From Agrococcus sp. (lineage in GTDB: Bacteria > Actinomycetota > Actinomycetes > Actinomycetales > Microbacteriaceae), in NCBI GenBank assembly GCA_031179215.1, contig JAPSIA010000011.1, positions 1 through 45,156 on the forward strand: a stretch of DNA of 45,156 nt. Direction: 5' to 3'. Of this stretch, positions 8,437 to 16,376 are shown piece by piece. The translations under genes were made by a program, and so were the position numbers. The notes under the pieces were generated by a model. That model was given only the letters and a program-made list of their open reading frames with translations. It was not told where the DNA came from and did no database searches. Position 1 is the first letter of the stretch. The number at the start of each line of letters is the position of its first letter.

Positions 8437-8510
8437 GCCCCCGTAGCCCAATCGGCAGAGGCGGCGGACTTAAACTCCGCGCAGTCTGGGTTCGAGTCCC
8501 AGCGGGGGCA
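8437..8510 (+). tRNA. tRNA with UAA anticodon (tRNA-Leu), short variable loop
   Basis: A complete 74-nt cloverleaf: acceptor GCCCCCG/CGGGGGC, a 3-bp D stem (GCC/GGC) with an 11-nt loop, anticodon stem GCGGA/TCCGC around CTTAAAC (anticodon TAA), variable loop GCAGT, T stem CTGGG/CCCAG with TTCGAGT, discriminator A. CCA is not encoded. The anticodon reads UUA, hence Leu, but the 5-nt variable loop is of the class I type, whereas canonical tRNA-Leu has a long variable arm. Confidence 0.9.
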
Positions 8511-8533
8511 CGGCGGAGGGCGGGCGCTTCGCC

Positions 8534-9373
8534 TCAGCCCACGAGGTCGCGCAGCCCGATGGGCGCGCGGCTCGTGAGGCGCTCGACGTCGTCGGTCACG
8601 CGCGAGAAGCATCCCTGGGCGATCGCGGTGTACGTCGAGATCCACGCTTCGACCTGCCAGTCGGGCGCACCGAAGGGGGCTCGCGAGCGGTGGGCCTCCT
8701 CGAGCGACTCGTCGCGGTAGCGGATGCGTCGGCCCGTCGCCGAGGAGAGCGTCGCGGCGATCTCGGCGAACGAGAGCGCTTCCGGTCCCGTGAGCTCGAA
8801 GGTGCGCCCCGCATGCGCAGCCGGATCGCGCAGCACGGCGGCCACGGAGCGCGCGACATCGGCCTTGGCGACCGCCGCGACCCTGCCGTCGCGCGCCGGA
8901 CCCCGGATGACACCCTCCGCGTCCGGCAGGAGCGAGAGGAAGTCGAGGTAGACGCTGTCGCGCAGCATCGTCCAGGCCATGCCGCTCGCGCGGATCGCCT
9001 CCTCGGTCGCGAAGTGGTCGCGAGCGTAGAGGAAGGTCGCATCCGCCGCCGCGCCCTGCGCCGAGGTGTAGACGATGTGCTCGACGCCTGCGGCGGCCGC
9101 CACCGACACGAAGTCGAGCTGCTGCTGGAGCCAGCCCTCGGCCTCGCTCGCCGAGACCATGAGCAGGGTCGTGACGCCCGCGAGCGCGGCCCGCGTCTGC
9201 TCGAGGTCGCAGTAGCGGCTCTGCAGCACGACCGCCCGAGGCAGCTCCGGCGCTCGATCGGGGGAGCGGGCGAGCAGCCGCAGCGGCATGCCCTCGCGCG
9301 CGAGCTCCTCTGCCGCGAGGCGGCCGATCGCGCCCGTCGCACCGGTGATCGCGAGCGCGGGGGCGTCGATCAT
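8534..9373 (-). CDS. NmrA-like NAD(P)-binding protein
   Basis: A 279-residue atypical short-chain dehydrogenase. The Rossmann GATGAIGRLAAEEL motif begins at about residue 10, followed by LLARSPDRAPEL, YCDLEQ, and TTLLMVSA as the next strand. This is the layout of NmrA/QOR2-type quinone reductases or redox sensors. The catalytic YxxxK of classical SDRs is not obvious. ATG 9373 has GAGGAGGG upstream; the longer frame to 9613 has no coding character. It is divergent from the aldose epimerase gene. The substrate is unknown. Confidence 0.85.
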   Translation of the reverse strand: MIDAPALAITGATGAIGRLAAEELAREGMPLRLLARSPDRAPELPRAVVLQSRYCDLEQTRAALAGVTTLLMVSASEAEGWLQQQLDFVSVAAAAGVEHIVYTSAQGAAADATFLYARDHFATEEAIRASGMAWTMLRDSVYLDFLSLLPDAEGVIRGPARDGRVAAVAKADVARSVAAVLRDPAAHAGRTFELTGPEALSFAEIAATLSSATGRRIRYRDESLEEAHRSRAPFGAPDWQVEAWISTYTAIAQGCFSRVTDDVERLTSRAPIGLRDLVG

Positions 9374-9527
9374 CGCGACCCTCCTCGGGCGTCTGGGGCT
9401 CGTGCCGTCGTGCCGTGCGGTTCGCACGGCGGCGGATCGACGATATGCGCCGTGGCCGCTCGGCACGCCCCGGCCCGCGATCGCTTCAGCGAAGGCTGGG
9501 CCACTGCTCAGCGCTCGGAGCCGTCGG

Positions 9528-9533
9528 TAGGCT
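9528..9533 (+). promoter_or_regulatory. -10 element of a leaderless gene
   Basis: TAGGCT lies exactly 6 nt before the ATG at 9540, as at the other leaderless starts in this window. Confidence 0.6.
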
Positions 9534-9539
9534 CCCGGC

Positions 9540-10472
9540 ATGCGCGCACCCACCGGCCAGCAGTTCTCCCTCTCGAGCGTCGTCGACGGCAAGCGGCTCC
9601 GCGCGACCGTCACCGAGGTCGCGGCGGGGCTGCGCGAGCTCGTCTACGACGGCGTCGACCTCGTCGAGCCCTTCGCCGAGGACGCACGGCCCGCCAGGGC
9701 GCAGGGCATCGTGCTCGCGCCGTGGGGCGGGCGCGTCGCGGGCGGCGACTGGCGGCACGAGGGTGCCGTGCAGCAGCTCGCCATCACCGAGCGCGACAAG
9801 GGCAACGCGAGCCACGGGCTGTTGCGCTTCTCGCCCTACCGCGCGCTCGAGCACACCGAGTCGAGGCTCGTGCTCGCAGCCACGATCCATCCGCAGACCG
9901 GCTGGCCCTTCCTGCTCGACACGACGGTCACGTACGAGCTCGCCGACAGCGGGCTCGTCGTGACGCACGAGGCGGTGAACGTCGGCACCGAGCGCGCGCC
10001 GTGGGCGTGCGGCGCGCATCCGTACCTCGCGGTCGGCGACACCCCGGCCGAGCGACTCACCCTCACCGTGCCCGCCGCTCGCGTGTTCAACGCGGTGCGG
10101 CAGATCCCGACCGACGAGACCCTCGTCGACGCGATGGACGCCGCCGCCCCCGACCTGCGCGACGGCCGCCGCCTGGCCGAGCTCGACATCGACCACAACT
10201 ACGCAGGGCTCGAGTTCGTCGACGGCGTGGCGACGTCGTCGCTGCTCGACGATGCCGGGCGCGGCGCCGAGCTGTGGCAGGACGACGCCTTCGGCTTCAC
10301 CGTCGTCTTCACGCCGCGCGAGTTCCCCGCCGCGAGCGGCCCGAAGCACGCGGCCGCGGTCGAGCCCATGAGCGCGCCCGCGAACGCCCTCAACAGCGGC
10401 ATCGGACTCGTCTGGCTCGAGCCGGGGGAGCGGTGGACGGGTCGCTGGGGCATCGACCCCGTCGGGTTCTGA
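9540..10472 (+). CDS. Aldose 1-epimerase family protein
   Basis: A 310-residue galactose-mutarotase-like fold protein. It has the substrate-loop motif APWGGRVAGGDW near residue 60, the histidine in NASHGLLRF, the catalytic-type histidine in CGAHPYLAV, and a late acidic segment VEPMSAPANAL that supplies the conserved glutamate of the GalM family. Members interconvert alpha and beta sugar anomers. This branch is the broad actinobacterial aldose-epimerase group and its sugar is not predictable. The start is leaderless. Its stop is 9 nt upstream of rtcB, so the two are probably in one transcript. Confidence 0.9.
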   Translation: MRAPTGQQFSLSSVVDGKRLRATVTEVAAGLRELVYDGVDLVEPFAEDARPARAQGIVLAPWGGRVAGGDWRHEGAVQQLAITERDKGNASHGLLRFSPYRALEHTESRLVLAATIHPQTGWPFLLDTTVTYELADSGLVVTHEAVNVGTERAPWACGAHPYLAVGDTPAERLTLTVPAARVFNAVRQIPTDETLVDAMDAAAPDLRDGRRLAELDIDHNYAGLEFVDGVATSSLLDDAGRGAELWQDDAFGFTVVFTPREFPAASGPKHAAAVEPMSAPANALNSGIGLVWLEPGERWTGRWGIDPVGF

Positions 10473-10481
10473 GGACGCGTG

Positions 10482-11651
10482 ATGCAGCGCATCTCCGAGC
10501 GGCTCGTCTCGTGGGCGAGCATCATCGAGCCCGAGACGCTCGAGCAGGCGCGCATCGCCTCCACCATGCCGTTCATCCATCCGCACCTTGCGCTCATGCC
10601 CGACGCGCACCTCGGTCGCGGCGCCACGGTCGGCTCCGTCATCCCCACGCTCGGGGCCGTGATGCCCGCCGCCGTCGGCGTCGACATCGGCTGCGGCATG
10701 ATCGCGGTGCGCACGCAGCTGCGTCGCGACGACCTCGCTGGCCGCGACCTGGCGGTGCTGCGGCAGCGGATCGAGCGCAGCGTGCCGCTCTCGGCGGGCC
10801 ACGACAACCGCTCGGTGCAGCCCACCGCGGCGCCCCGGGTCGCCGAGCTCGAGCGCCTCGCCGAGGAGGGCGGCTTCGACCCCGCCGCCTCCGCGAAGCA
10901 CTGGCGCCTGCAGCTGGGCTCGCTCGGCAGCGGCAACCACTTCATCGAGATCTCGGTCGACGAGACGGATGCGGTGTGGATGTTCCTGCACTCCGGCTCG
11001 CGCGGGGTGGGCAACCGGATCGCCCAGCGCCACATCCGCATCGCGCAGGATGTCGCGGAGCGCTCCGGCACCCGGCTGCCCGACCGCGACCTCGCCTCCC
11101 TCGTCGAGGGCACCGCCGAGTTCGACCGCTACATCACCGAGCTGCGGTGGGCGCAGCGCTTCGCGCTCCTCAACCGCGAGGAGATGATGGATCGCGTCGC
11201 CGCCGAGCTCGGCCGCTTCGTGGGGGCGCCGATCGAGGAGCTCGAGCGCATCAACTGCCACCACAACTCCACCGAGTCGGAGGAGCACTTCGGCGAGCGC
11301 GTCTGGGTGTCGCGCAAGGGCGCGATCATGGCCGACGCCGGCCGCCCGGGCCTCATCCCGGGATCGATGGGCACCGCCTCCTACGTCGTCGAGGGGCTCG
11401 GCAACCCCGAGTCGCTCGACTCCGCGCCGCACGGCGCCGGGCGTCGGCTCTCGCGCAATGCCGCTCGTCGTGCGTTCTCGCGCGACGAGCTGCGCGCGGC
11501 GATGGCGGGCATCGAGTACCGCGACACCGACGCCTTCATCGACGAGATCCCGCAGGCGTACAAGCCGATCGACGAGGTGATGGCGGACGCGACCGACCTC
11601 GTGCGCGTGCGGCACACGCTCCGCCAGCTCGTCAACGTCAAGGGCGACTGA
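10482..11651 (+). CDS. rtcB: RtcB-family RNA-splicing ligase
   Basis: A 389-residue GTP-dependent RNA ligase that joins 2',3'-cyclic phosphate or 3'-phosphate ends to 5'-OH ends. Diagnostic blocks are present: LMPDAHLGRGATVGSVIPT, VGVDIGCGM (metal-binding Asp and Cys), SLGSGNHFIE, HSGSRGVGN, NCHHNSTE, SRKGAI, and the guanylylated histidine in SAPHGAGRRLS. ATG 10482 follows GAGGA with a 6-nt gap; GTG 10479 is too close to it. The length matches short bacterial RtcB. No archease or RtcA gene is adjacent, so its target RNA is unknown. Confidence 0.93.
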   Translation: MQRISERLVSWASIIEPETLEQARIASTMPFIHPHLALMPDAHLGRGATVGSVIPTLGAVMPAAVGVDIGCGMIAVRTQLRRDDLAGRDLAVLRQRIERSVPLSAGHDNRSVQPTAAPRVAELERLAEEGGFDPAASAKHWRLQLGSLGSGNHFIEISVDETDAVWMFLHSGSRGVGNRIAQRHIRIAQDVAERSGTRLPDRDLASLVEGTAEFDRYITELRWAQRFALLNREEMMDRVAAELGRFVGAPIEELERINCHHNSTESEEHFGERVWVSRKGAIMADAGRPGLIPGSMGTASYVVEGLGNPESLDSAPHGAGRRLSRNAARRAFSRDELRAAMAGIEYRDTDAFIDEIPQAYKPIDEVMADATDLVRVRHTLRQLVNVKGD

Positions 11652-11668
11652 GCGGACCGCCGTGAGCA

Positions 11669-11692
11669 GCCCCGCAACGGGCGCGGCGGGGC
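11669..11692. terminator. Possible weak terminator between rtcB and araC-type gene
   Basis: A 7-bp stem (GCCCCGC at 11669-11675 with GCGGGGC at 11686-11692) and a 10-nt loop lie between the two convergent stops. The stem is modest and no T-tract is present. Confidence 0.4.
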
Positions 11693-11693
11693 G

Positions 11694-12704
11694 TCAGCGA
11701 CCGAGCGTGCGCGAGGGCAGCTCGCCGAACTCGCGCTGGTACTGCCCCGAGAATCGCCCCATGTGCGTGAAGCCGTGACGCAGCGCGACCGCCGCCACCT
11801 GCGCGGCGCCCGGGTCGGCGGAGAGCAGGTCGTGGCGGACTCGGCGCAGTCGCTCGCGGCGCTGCACCTGCATCGGCGTCTCGTCGAGCACTCGCCGGAA
11901 GGCGCTCTGGATGCTGCGGGCGCTCATCCCGACGTACGTCGCGAGATCGCCGAGCGAGAGCGGCGGGCCGCTCGTGTACACGATCGCCTCGAGCGCGCGA
12001 TCGACGATCGCGGCGTCGGGGGAGCCGGGCTCTCGCAGCTCTTGGTCGCCGCTGGTGACTGCGACGAAGCCGTCGATGCAGCGCCCGGAGAGGAACTGAG
12101 CGAGCCCGGGGTCGAGCTCGGGCATCCGGCCCACCGCCGCGATCATCGAGCGGACGCATGCGATCCATGCTCGACCCGCCCCCTGCGACACGTCGAGGAT
12201 CGTCCCGAGGCGCCCTGGGCGCTCCTCGCCCGCCTCGCGTCGCCGCGCGTGGTCGACTCGACGGCGGTCGAGCTTGATCGCGAGCATGACGCTCGGGCGC
12301 TCCCATCCGCTGATCGCGGTCGGGACGTCAGGCGTGTAGAGCGCGGCGCGCGCGTGCGTCGCGATCACGCGCTCGTCTCCGACCGCGGTGCGCAGCGACC
12401 CCATGAGCGGCACGTTCACCTGGTAGGAGGTGACGTAGGGATCGGTGTCGATGCGCACCGCGGAGGAGTAGCGCAGCATGCCGGCGGTGACGGCGCCGAG
12501 GCACGCGGCGGTCGCGCTGAAGGTGAAGTCGGCAGGGCGCACGAGCGGCGTGAGGTGATGCGGGTAGTACAGGCGCGTGCCGAGCGCACGGGCCTCCTCG
12601 AGGTTGTGCGAGCGCATCACCACGCGCGCCTCGGCCGTGACCTCCCTGCGCGGCGATGCGCTCCCTCGGCCGGGCGCTCCGGCCCTCAGCTGCTCGGTCG
12701 ACAT
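11694..12704 (-). CDS. AraC-family transcriptional activator
   Basis: A 336-residue regulator. Residues about 30-200 form an AraC-binding-domain-like sensor (AraC_binding_2 type, with YQVNVPLMGSL). The C-terminal 100 residues carry two helix-turn-helix units: SLGDLATYVGMSARSIQSAFRRVL and VAAVALRHGFTHMGRFSGQYQREFGELPSRTL. It is the last gene of the monooxygenase operon, 23 nt after the flavin reductase, so it probably activates that operon in response to a substrate. The phased direct repeats at 14851-14893 are a natural candidate binding site, since AraC proteins bind direct repeats. Confidence 0.9.
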   Translation of the reverse strand: MSTEQLRAGAPGRGSASPRREVTAEARVVMRSHNLEEARALGTRLYYPHHLTPLVRPADFTFSATAACLGAVTAGMLRYSSAVRIDTDPYVTSYQVNVPLMGSLRTAVGDERVIATHARAALYTPDVPTAISGWERPSVMLAIKLDRRRVDHARRREAGEERPGRLGTILDVSQGAGRAWIACVRSMIAAVGRMPELDPGLAQFLSGRCIDGFVAVTSGDQELREPGSPDAAIVDRALEAIVYTSGPPLSLGDLATYVGMSARSIQSAFRRVLDETPMQVQRRERLRRVRHDLLSADPGAAQVAAVALRHGFTHMGRFSGQYQREFGELPSRTLGR

Positions 12705-12727
12705 CGGCGACTCCGGCGATCGGCGCG

Positions 12728-13237
12728 CTACGCGTGGCCAGCGCTCGCGCCGACGGCGTGGAAGACGCGGCTGTCGTAGACGAGGGCCTGCGCGTCCTCG
12801 CGCACGCGGATCGCATCGATCTGCACGAAGAACACCGTATGCGTACCCTGCTCGAGCGTGCTGGACACGGTGCCGGAGAGGGCGACGCGAGCATCGCGCA
12901 CCGTCGGCACGCCCGCGAGGTCCTCCCAGATGTCCCACGAGAACCGCTCCTCCATCGGCACCCTCGTCTGACCGGAGAAGTGGCGCGCGAGCTCCTCCTG
13001 GTCGCCGGCGAGCACGTTGACGGCGAGACGAGCGTTCCCGACGAAGACGTCGTGCGCCGCGCTGGTGCGATTGATGCACACGAGCAGCGTCGGCGGCGAG
13101 TCGGTGACCGAGCACGCGGCGCTCACCGTGAGGCCGAGCCGCCCGTGGGGGCCGCTCGTGGTGACCACGTTCACCGCGGCAGCCAGGTTGGCCATCGCGC
13201 GGCGGAACTCCAGCTGCTGAGGGGTCAGCTCGCTCAC
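12728..13237 (-). CDS. Flavin reductase (HpaC/StyB-like)
   Basis: A 169-residue NAD(P)H:flavin oxidoreductase with the FMN-binding split-barrel fold. It has FRRAMANLAAAVNVVTTSGPHGRLGLTVSAACSVTDSPPTLLVCI near the N-terminus, LAVNVLAGDQEELARHFSG in the middle, and HTVFFVQIDAI near the end. Such proteins supply diffusible reduced flavin to a separate oxygenase. GTG 13237 overlaps the stop of the EthD gene (GTGA), which fixes the start and shows coupling. Its evident partner is the StyA-like oxygenase at 13567-14796. Confidence 0.92.
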   Translation of the reverse strand: MSELTPQQLEFRRAMANLAAAVNVVTTSGPHGRLGLTVSAACSVTDSPPTLLVCINRTSAAHDVFVGNARLAVNVLAGDQEELARHFSGQTRVPMEERFSWDIWEDLAGVPTVRDARVALSGTVSSTLEQGTHTVFFVQIDAIRVREDAQALVYDSRVFHAVGASAGHA

Positions 13238-13554
13238 GACCGGCTCCCCTCGTGCGCGGGGTAGTCGAGGAGGACGGCTCCGCCTGTGGCGTAGTTCGGC
13301 ACGTCGGCGGCGACCGCGCGGCCCTCGGGCGACGCCATGGCGGCGCGGAAGGCGGCCGCGTCGGCGAACTCGGCCTCGAACACGGCGAAGTACGGAGCGG
13401 GCGAACCGTCGGGCGGGGGCGCGATGTCGGTCGAGTAGCGCCACGCCGCGAGACCGGGCAGCCGTGCTGCGAGCGGGAGGTGCGTGGATTCGTAGTACTC
13501 GACGAAGGCTGTCGGATCGGTGGGCTGCGGATAGAGGACGACGAGCTTGTGCAT
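13234..13554 (-). CDS. EthD-domain protein
   Basis: A 106-residue dimeric alpha-beta barrel protein. The motif YPQPTDPTAFVEYYESTHLPLAARLPGLAAWRY is the EthD signature (a short beta strand, then the YYxxxHLPL helix). EthD proteins accompany oxygenase systems without a settled activity; some fold relatives act as mono-oxygenases or isomerases on aromatic products. It lies 12 nt after the oxygenase and overlaps the flavin reductase by 4 nt, so all three are made together. It could act on the epoxide or hydroxylated product, which is inference. Confidence 0.9.
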   Translation of the reverse strand: MHKLVVLYPQPTDPTAFVEYYESTHLPLAARLPGLAAWRYSTDIAPPPDGSPAPYFAVFEAEFADAAAFRAAMASPEGRAVAADVPNYATGGAVLLDYPAHEGSRS

Positions 13555-13566
13555 CGGATCTCCCTT

Positions 13567-14796
13567 CTAGCGTCCTGCGGTCGCCGCGACGGCGGCCTCG
13601 ACGCGGGCCTCGGAGGTGAGGAGGTCGGTCTGGCGGATGGGGTAGTTGAAGTTCTCGGTGAAGCGGTTCGCGAGCGCCTGGTTGTGCACCATCTCGGTGA
13701 ACAGCCGCGGGATCTGCGGCGCGGGCGGCGACTGGATCATCGTGTTCACCCAGTCGGTCGACGCCTCGAGCCGCTCTGCGCGCCGCCGCGCTACCTTCCG
13801 CATGAACCGCTCGTCGAAGACGCGGTCCTCTCGGATGGCCTCCGCCACGACCTTCGCCGAGTACGTCGCGGAGTTGGCGCCCTGCGCCTGCACGGGATCG
13901 ACGGTCATGTGGACGTCGCCGAGGGCGAGCAGGTACTTGCCGTTGGGGAGGAGGGTGTAGTCCTCGCGCATCACGGGTGTCACCGCGCCCTGCAAAATGT
14001 CCTTGGCACCACCCTGCAGGTCGAACGCGGCCTCGTCGATGCGCTCGAGGACCGTCGGGTGGAACTCCCGCAGGATCTCGAGCGTCAGGGCCCGATAGGC
14101 GTCCGGGTCGTCCTCGTACCTGCGGTCGGTGAGCACCTCCTGCGGGCCACCGGGAAGGCTCTCGAACAGCAGCGCGTTGACCGGGCCGGAGAACGACCAC
14201 ATCGGCAGCACCAGCAGCTCGCCGGCCGGGGGCACGACGCTGATCTCGACGCCTCGGGGTTCGCGCGGGGCGACGCCCTTCCAGAAGCCGACCGCCAGCT
14301 TGCGCTGCGGCGTCGTGTACGGCGACTTGTCGTCGCGGCGGGGGAAGAGCGCTCCGATCTCGCCCTTGCCGGTCGAGACGACGACGAGGTCATGCTCGTC
14401 GGTGAGCGCCTCGATCTCGGCGGCCGAGAGGTCGCGGATCTCGAGCCTGCCGCCACGCCGCTCGAACTCGGCCATGAGCCGCGGGAGGTAGATGCGGTAG
14501 TCGATGATGCGGGCCGGCTGCTCGAAGACGCCGTGGTACGTGCGCTCGTCGCCCCAGCCGTTGTAGTGGTAGTGGTACGAGTACTCGGCGTCGGTGTCCG
14601 GCCAATCGCCGATGCCGAGCTCGTGCTCGATCTGAATCGTCGCGCTCATGTGCGCGACACTGTTGAGGATCCGGCCGTCTGCGACCTGCTGTGCCGTGCG
14701 GTTCGTGTAGATCGTGACGTCGAGGTCCTGCTGCCGCAGGTGGAGCCCCAGGTGGAGGCCGGCGACACCCGCTCCGACGATGCCGATGCTGGTCAT
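13567..14796 (-). CDS. StyA-like two-component flavoprotein monooxygenase
   Basis: A 409-residue group E flavin monooxygenase. The FAD-binding dinucleotide fold is at the N-terminus (IGIVGAGVAGLHLGLHL), and a second flavin motif LLALGDVHMTVDPVQAQGANSA lies around residue 290, as in styrene and indole monooxygenases. There is no NAD(P)H-binding DG motif or fused reductase, consistent with dependence on the flavin reductase encoded two genes downstream. It probably epoxidises an aryl-alkene or indole-like substrate; the real substrate is unknown. ATG 14796 has AGGGA upstream. It is the promoter-proximal gene of the operon oxygenase-EthD-reductase-AraC. Confidence 0.9.
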   Translation of the reverse strand: MTSIGIVGAGVAGLHLGLHLRQQDLDVTIYTNRTAQQVADGRILNSVAHMSATIQIEHELGIGDWPDTDAEYSYHYHYNGWGDERTYHGVFEQPARIIDYRIYLPRLMAEFERRGGRLEIRDLSAAEIEALTDEHDLVVVSTGKGEIGALFPRRDDKSPYTTPQRKLAVGFWKGVAPREPRGVEISVVPPAGELLVLPMWSFSGPVNALLFESLPGGPQEVLTDRRYEDDPDAYRALTLEILREFHPTVLERIDEAAFDLQGGAKDILQGAVTPVMREDYTLLPNGKYLLALGDVHMTVDPVQAQGANSATYSAKVVAEAIREDRVFDERFMRKVARRRAERLEASTDWVNTMIQSPPAPQIPRLFTEMVHNQALANRFTENFNYPIRQTDLLTSEARVEAAVAATAGR

Positions 14797-14850
14797 GTGA
14801 ATCCCTGTCTCTCGAGGAGACGCCGACGAGTGTCCGCGCCATTGCGTCCG

Positions 14851-14893
14851 CGAGCTCGATATGCGATCTGTGATCGTTGCCGAGCTCGATATG
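14851..14893. promoter_or_regulatory. Paired 13-bp direct repeats, 30 bp apart
   Basis: CGAGCTCGATATG occurs at 14851-14863 and again at 14881-14893, start-to-start 30 bp, about three helical turns. Each copy contains the palindrome CGAGCTCG. They lie 55-97 bp upstream of the oxygenase start, in the 219-nt gap below the IclR gene. This suits an activator or repressor of the operon (AraC or IclR). Nothing else in the gap was recognised. Confidence 0.6.
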
Positions 14894-15015
14894 TGCGCGC
14901 CATGCTACGGGCGCGCCGCGGCGGGATCGCGTCGTTGCGCAAAGCGGATATCCGAAGCGGCGCGCTGCGATGCGTGTCCCACTGACGTCGAGCCCCGGCG
15001 CTGCCGGGAGCGGGG

Positions 15016-15804
15016 CTAGACGGACCAGGCGTCGCCAGGGTGCTCGACGCGCAGCGCCGCCTGGTGCAGGGGCCGCAGCATGTCGGAGTGGCGCAGCTCG
15101 GCTACGGGGAAGATGACGGCGAGGCTCGCCGCTTGCCCGTCGCGCAAGCGCACGGGACGCGCCACGGCCTCGAAGCCGGCGAAGGGCGAGCCCTTGGTGT
15201 GCACGTATCCGCGGCTGCGCGCCAGGGCGATCTCGTCCTGCTCGTGCTCGCGCGGCGCGTCGAGCGCGAGGATGGCCATCCCCGGCGCCCCGGCCTCGAG
15301 CGCGAAGCGGGTGCTGCGGCGCACCGTGACCGCGGCGGCGCGGGTGCTCGGGCGGGCGGAGGCGAGCACGACGGCGTGGTCCTTCTGGACGACGCAGAAC
15401 AGCGCGGTCGCGCCGGCGGCGTCGGCCAGCTCCTCGACGATCGCTTCGACCTGCAGCGCGGCGTTGCGGATGCCCGCCTCGGCGAGGGCGGCGATGCCGA
15501 GGCCGAGCGTGTACCGGCCGTCCGCGGCACGCGTGACGAAGTGGTAGTCCTCGAGCGTGCGAAGGATGCGGTACACGATCGAGCGGTGCAGCCCGAGGTC
15601 GATCGCGAGCTGCGCGCTCGTCCGCGGCCGACCGTCGGAGAGCACGGCCACGGCGTCCAGCGCGCGCTCGAGCGTCTGCGACCGGCTGCCGCGGCTGCGA
15701 GAGGACGGCGCCGCGGCGAGAGCACCGGTCGGCTCGGCGGTGCGATCGCCCGTGCGATCGAGTCGCTCCGACATCACTCGCACGTCCTCCCCGTCGCCGC
15801 TCAT
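15016..15804 (-). CDS. IclR-family transcriptional regulator
   Basis: A 262-residue regulator. After a Ser/Arg-rich 40-residue N-terminus comes the winged HTH (SQTLERALDAVAVLSDGRPRTSAQLAIDLGLHRSIVYRILRTLEDYHFV, about residues 42-90). The C-terminal effector domain follows (GLGIAALAEAGI, then GAPGMAILALDA and a late SLAVIFPVAEL segment). IclR proteins often control aromatic catabolism. It sits directly upstream of the oxygenase operon on the same strand, with the phased repeats in between, so it may be a second input. An internal start at residue 11 is also possible. Confidence 0.9.
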   Translation of the reverse strand: MSGDGEDVRVMSERLDRTGDRTAEPTGALAAAPSSRSRGSRSQTLERALDAVAVLSDGRPRTSAQLAIDLGLHRSIVYRILRTLEDYHFVTRAADGRYTLGLGIAALAEAGIRNAALQVEAIVEELADAAGATALFCVVQKDHAVVLASARPSTRAAAVTVRRSTRFALEAGAPGMAILALDAPREHEQDEIALARSRGYVHTKGSPFAGFEAVARPVRLRDGQAASLAVIFPVAELRHSDMLRPLHQAALRVEHPGDAWSV

Positions 15805-15837
15805 GCTAGCCGAGCCGTTCCCAGCCGGTCGTTGCCG

Positions 15838-16360
15838 CTACGCGGACGCGACAGGCTGCCGCAGGATCGTGCGCAGCCGCTCGGGAGCCACGCGGCGCGC
15901 ATCCGAGAGGTAAATCTCGTGGTGCCGACCCGTCATCCGCAAGCCGTTGGCGGGGATGAACTCCTCGTGCATCCGCTCGAGCACGGGCCCCTCGTCGTCG
16001 TACGAGCCCACGTGCAGCGTCTGCACGCAGCGGCCCTCCTCGAGCACCTCGAAGCGGATCTCGTCCAGGCGCGCCGGCGCGGGCTTCGCGCGCGTGGCCT
16101 TCGCGCGCACCGCATCCGCCGTGCGCTCCACGAGCGCGCGATCGATCCAGTCGGGCACGAGCAGCAGCAGCGTCCACTCCCACCGCGACTTGTCGCGCGC
16201 CGAGGTGAACGCCGCCATGTCGGGCGCCGACCACAGGCCTGGGATCCCCGCGGCCGTCGAGCATGAGGTACTGCAGCGGCGGCACGTCGACGATGCGCAG
16301 CGCGCCGCGCTCGGCGCGGTAGCAGTCGAGCGCTCGCTTGAGGTCGACCTTCTCGGCCAT
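15838..16360 (-). pseudogene. GyrI-like small-molecule-binding protein, disrupted by internal deletion
   Basis: The first 40 or so codons from ATG 16360 read MAEKVDLKRALDCYRAERGA and continue to QYLMLDGRGDP, the normal start of a GyrI-like domain protein. The rest of the family sequence is in a different frame: GLWSAPDMAAFTSARDKS continuing to the stop at 15838. The frames switch at about 16240-16246. In intact relatives as I remember them, roughly 35-40 residues separate GDP from GLW; those are missing here. So about 110 bp appears deleted and the frame is broken. It could instead be an assembly error, but the missing block argues for a true deletion. The tRNA-Lys gene lies just upstream. 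Confidence 0.8.
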
Positions 16361-16376
16361 CGTGCATCACCTCGCG

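Noticed and set aside
8031-8510. Prophage remnant or attachment site at the tRNA next to an A1S_2505-type gene
   Set aside because: No integrase, no duplicated tRNA 3' end and no other phage gene were found nearby; the gene family is also chromosomal.
9486-11615. A 709-codon minus-strand frame over the epimerase and rtcB
   Set aside because: It is a shadow of two well-supported plus-strand genes and has low-complexity His/Asp/Arg-rich composition.
15838-16360. Programmed ribosomal frameshift in the GyrI-like gene
   Set aside because: No slippery sequence is visible at the junction, and a block of the family sequence appears to be missing, which a frameshift would not explain.
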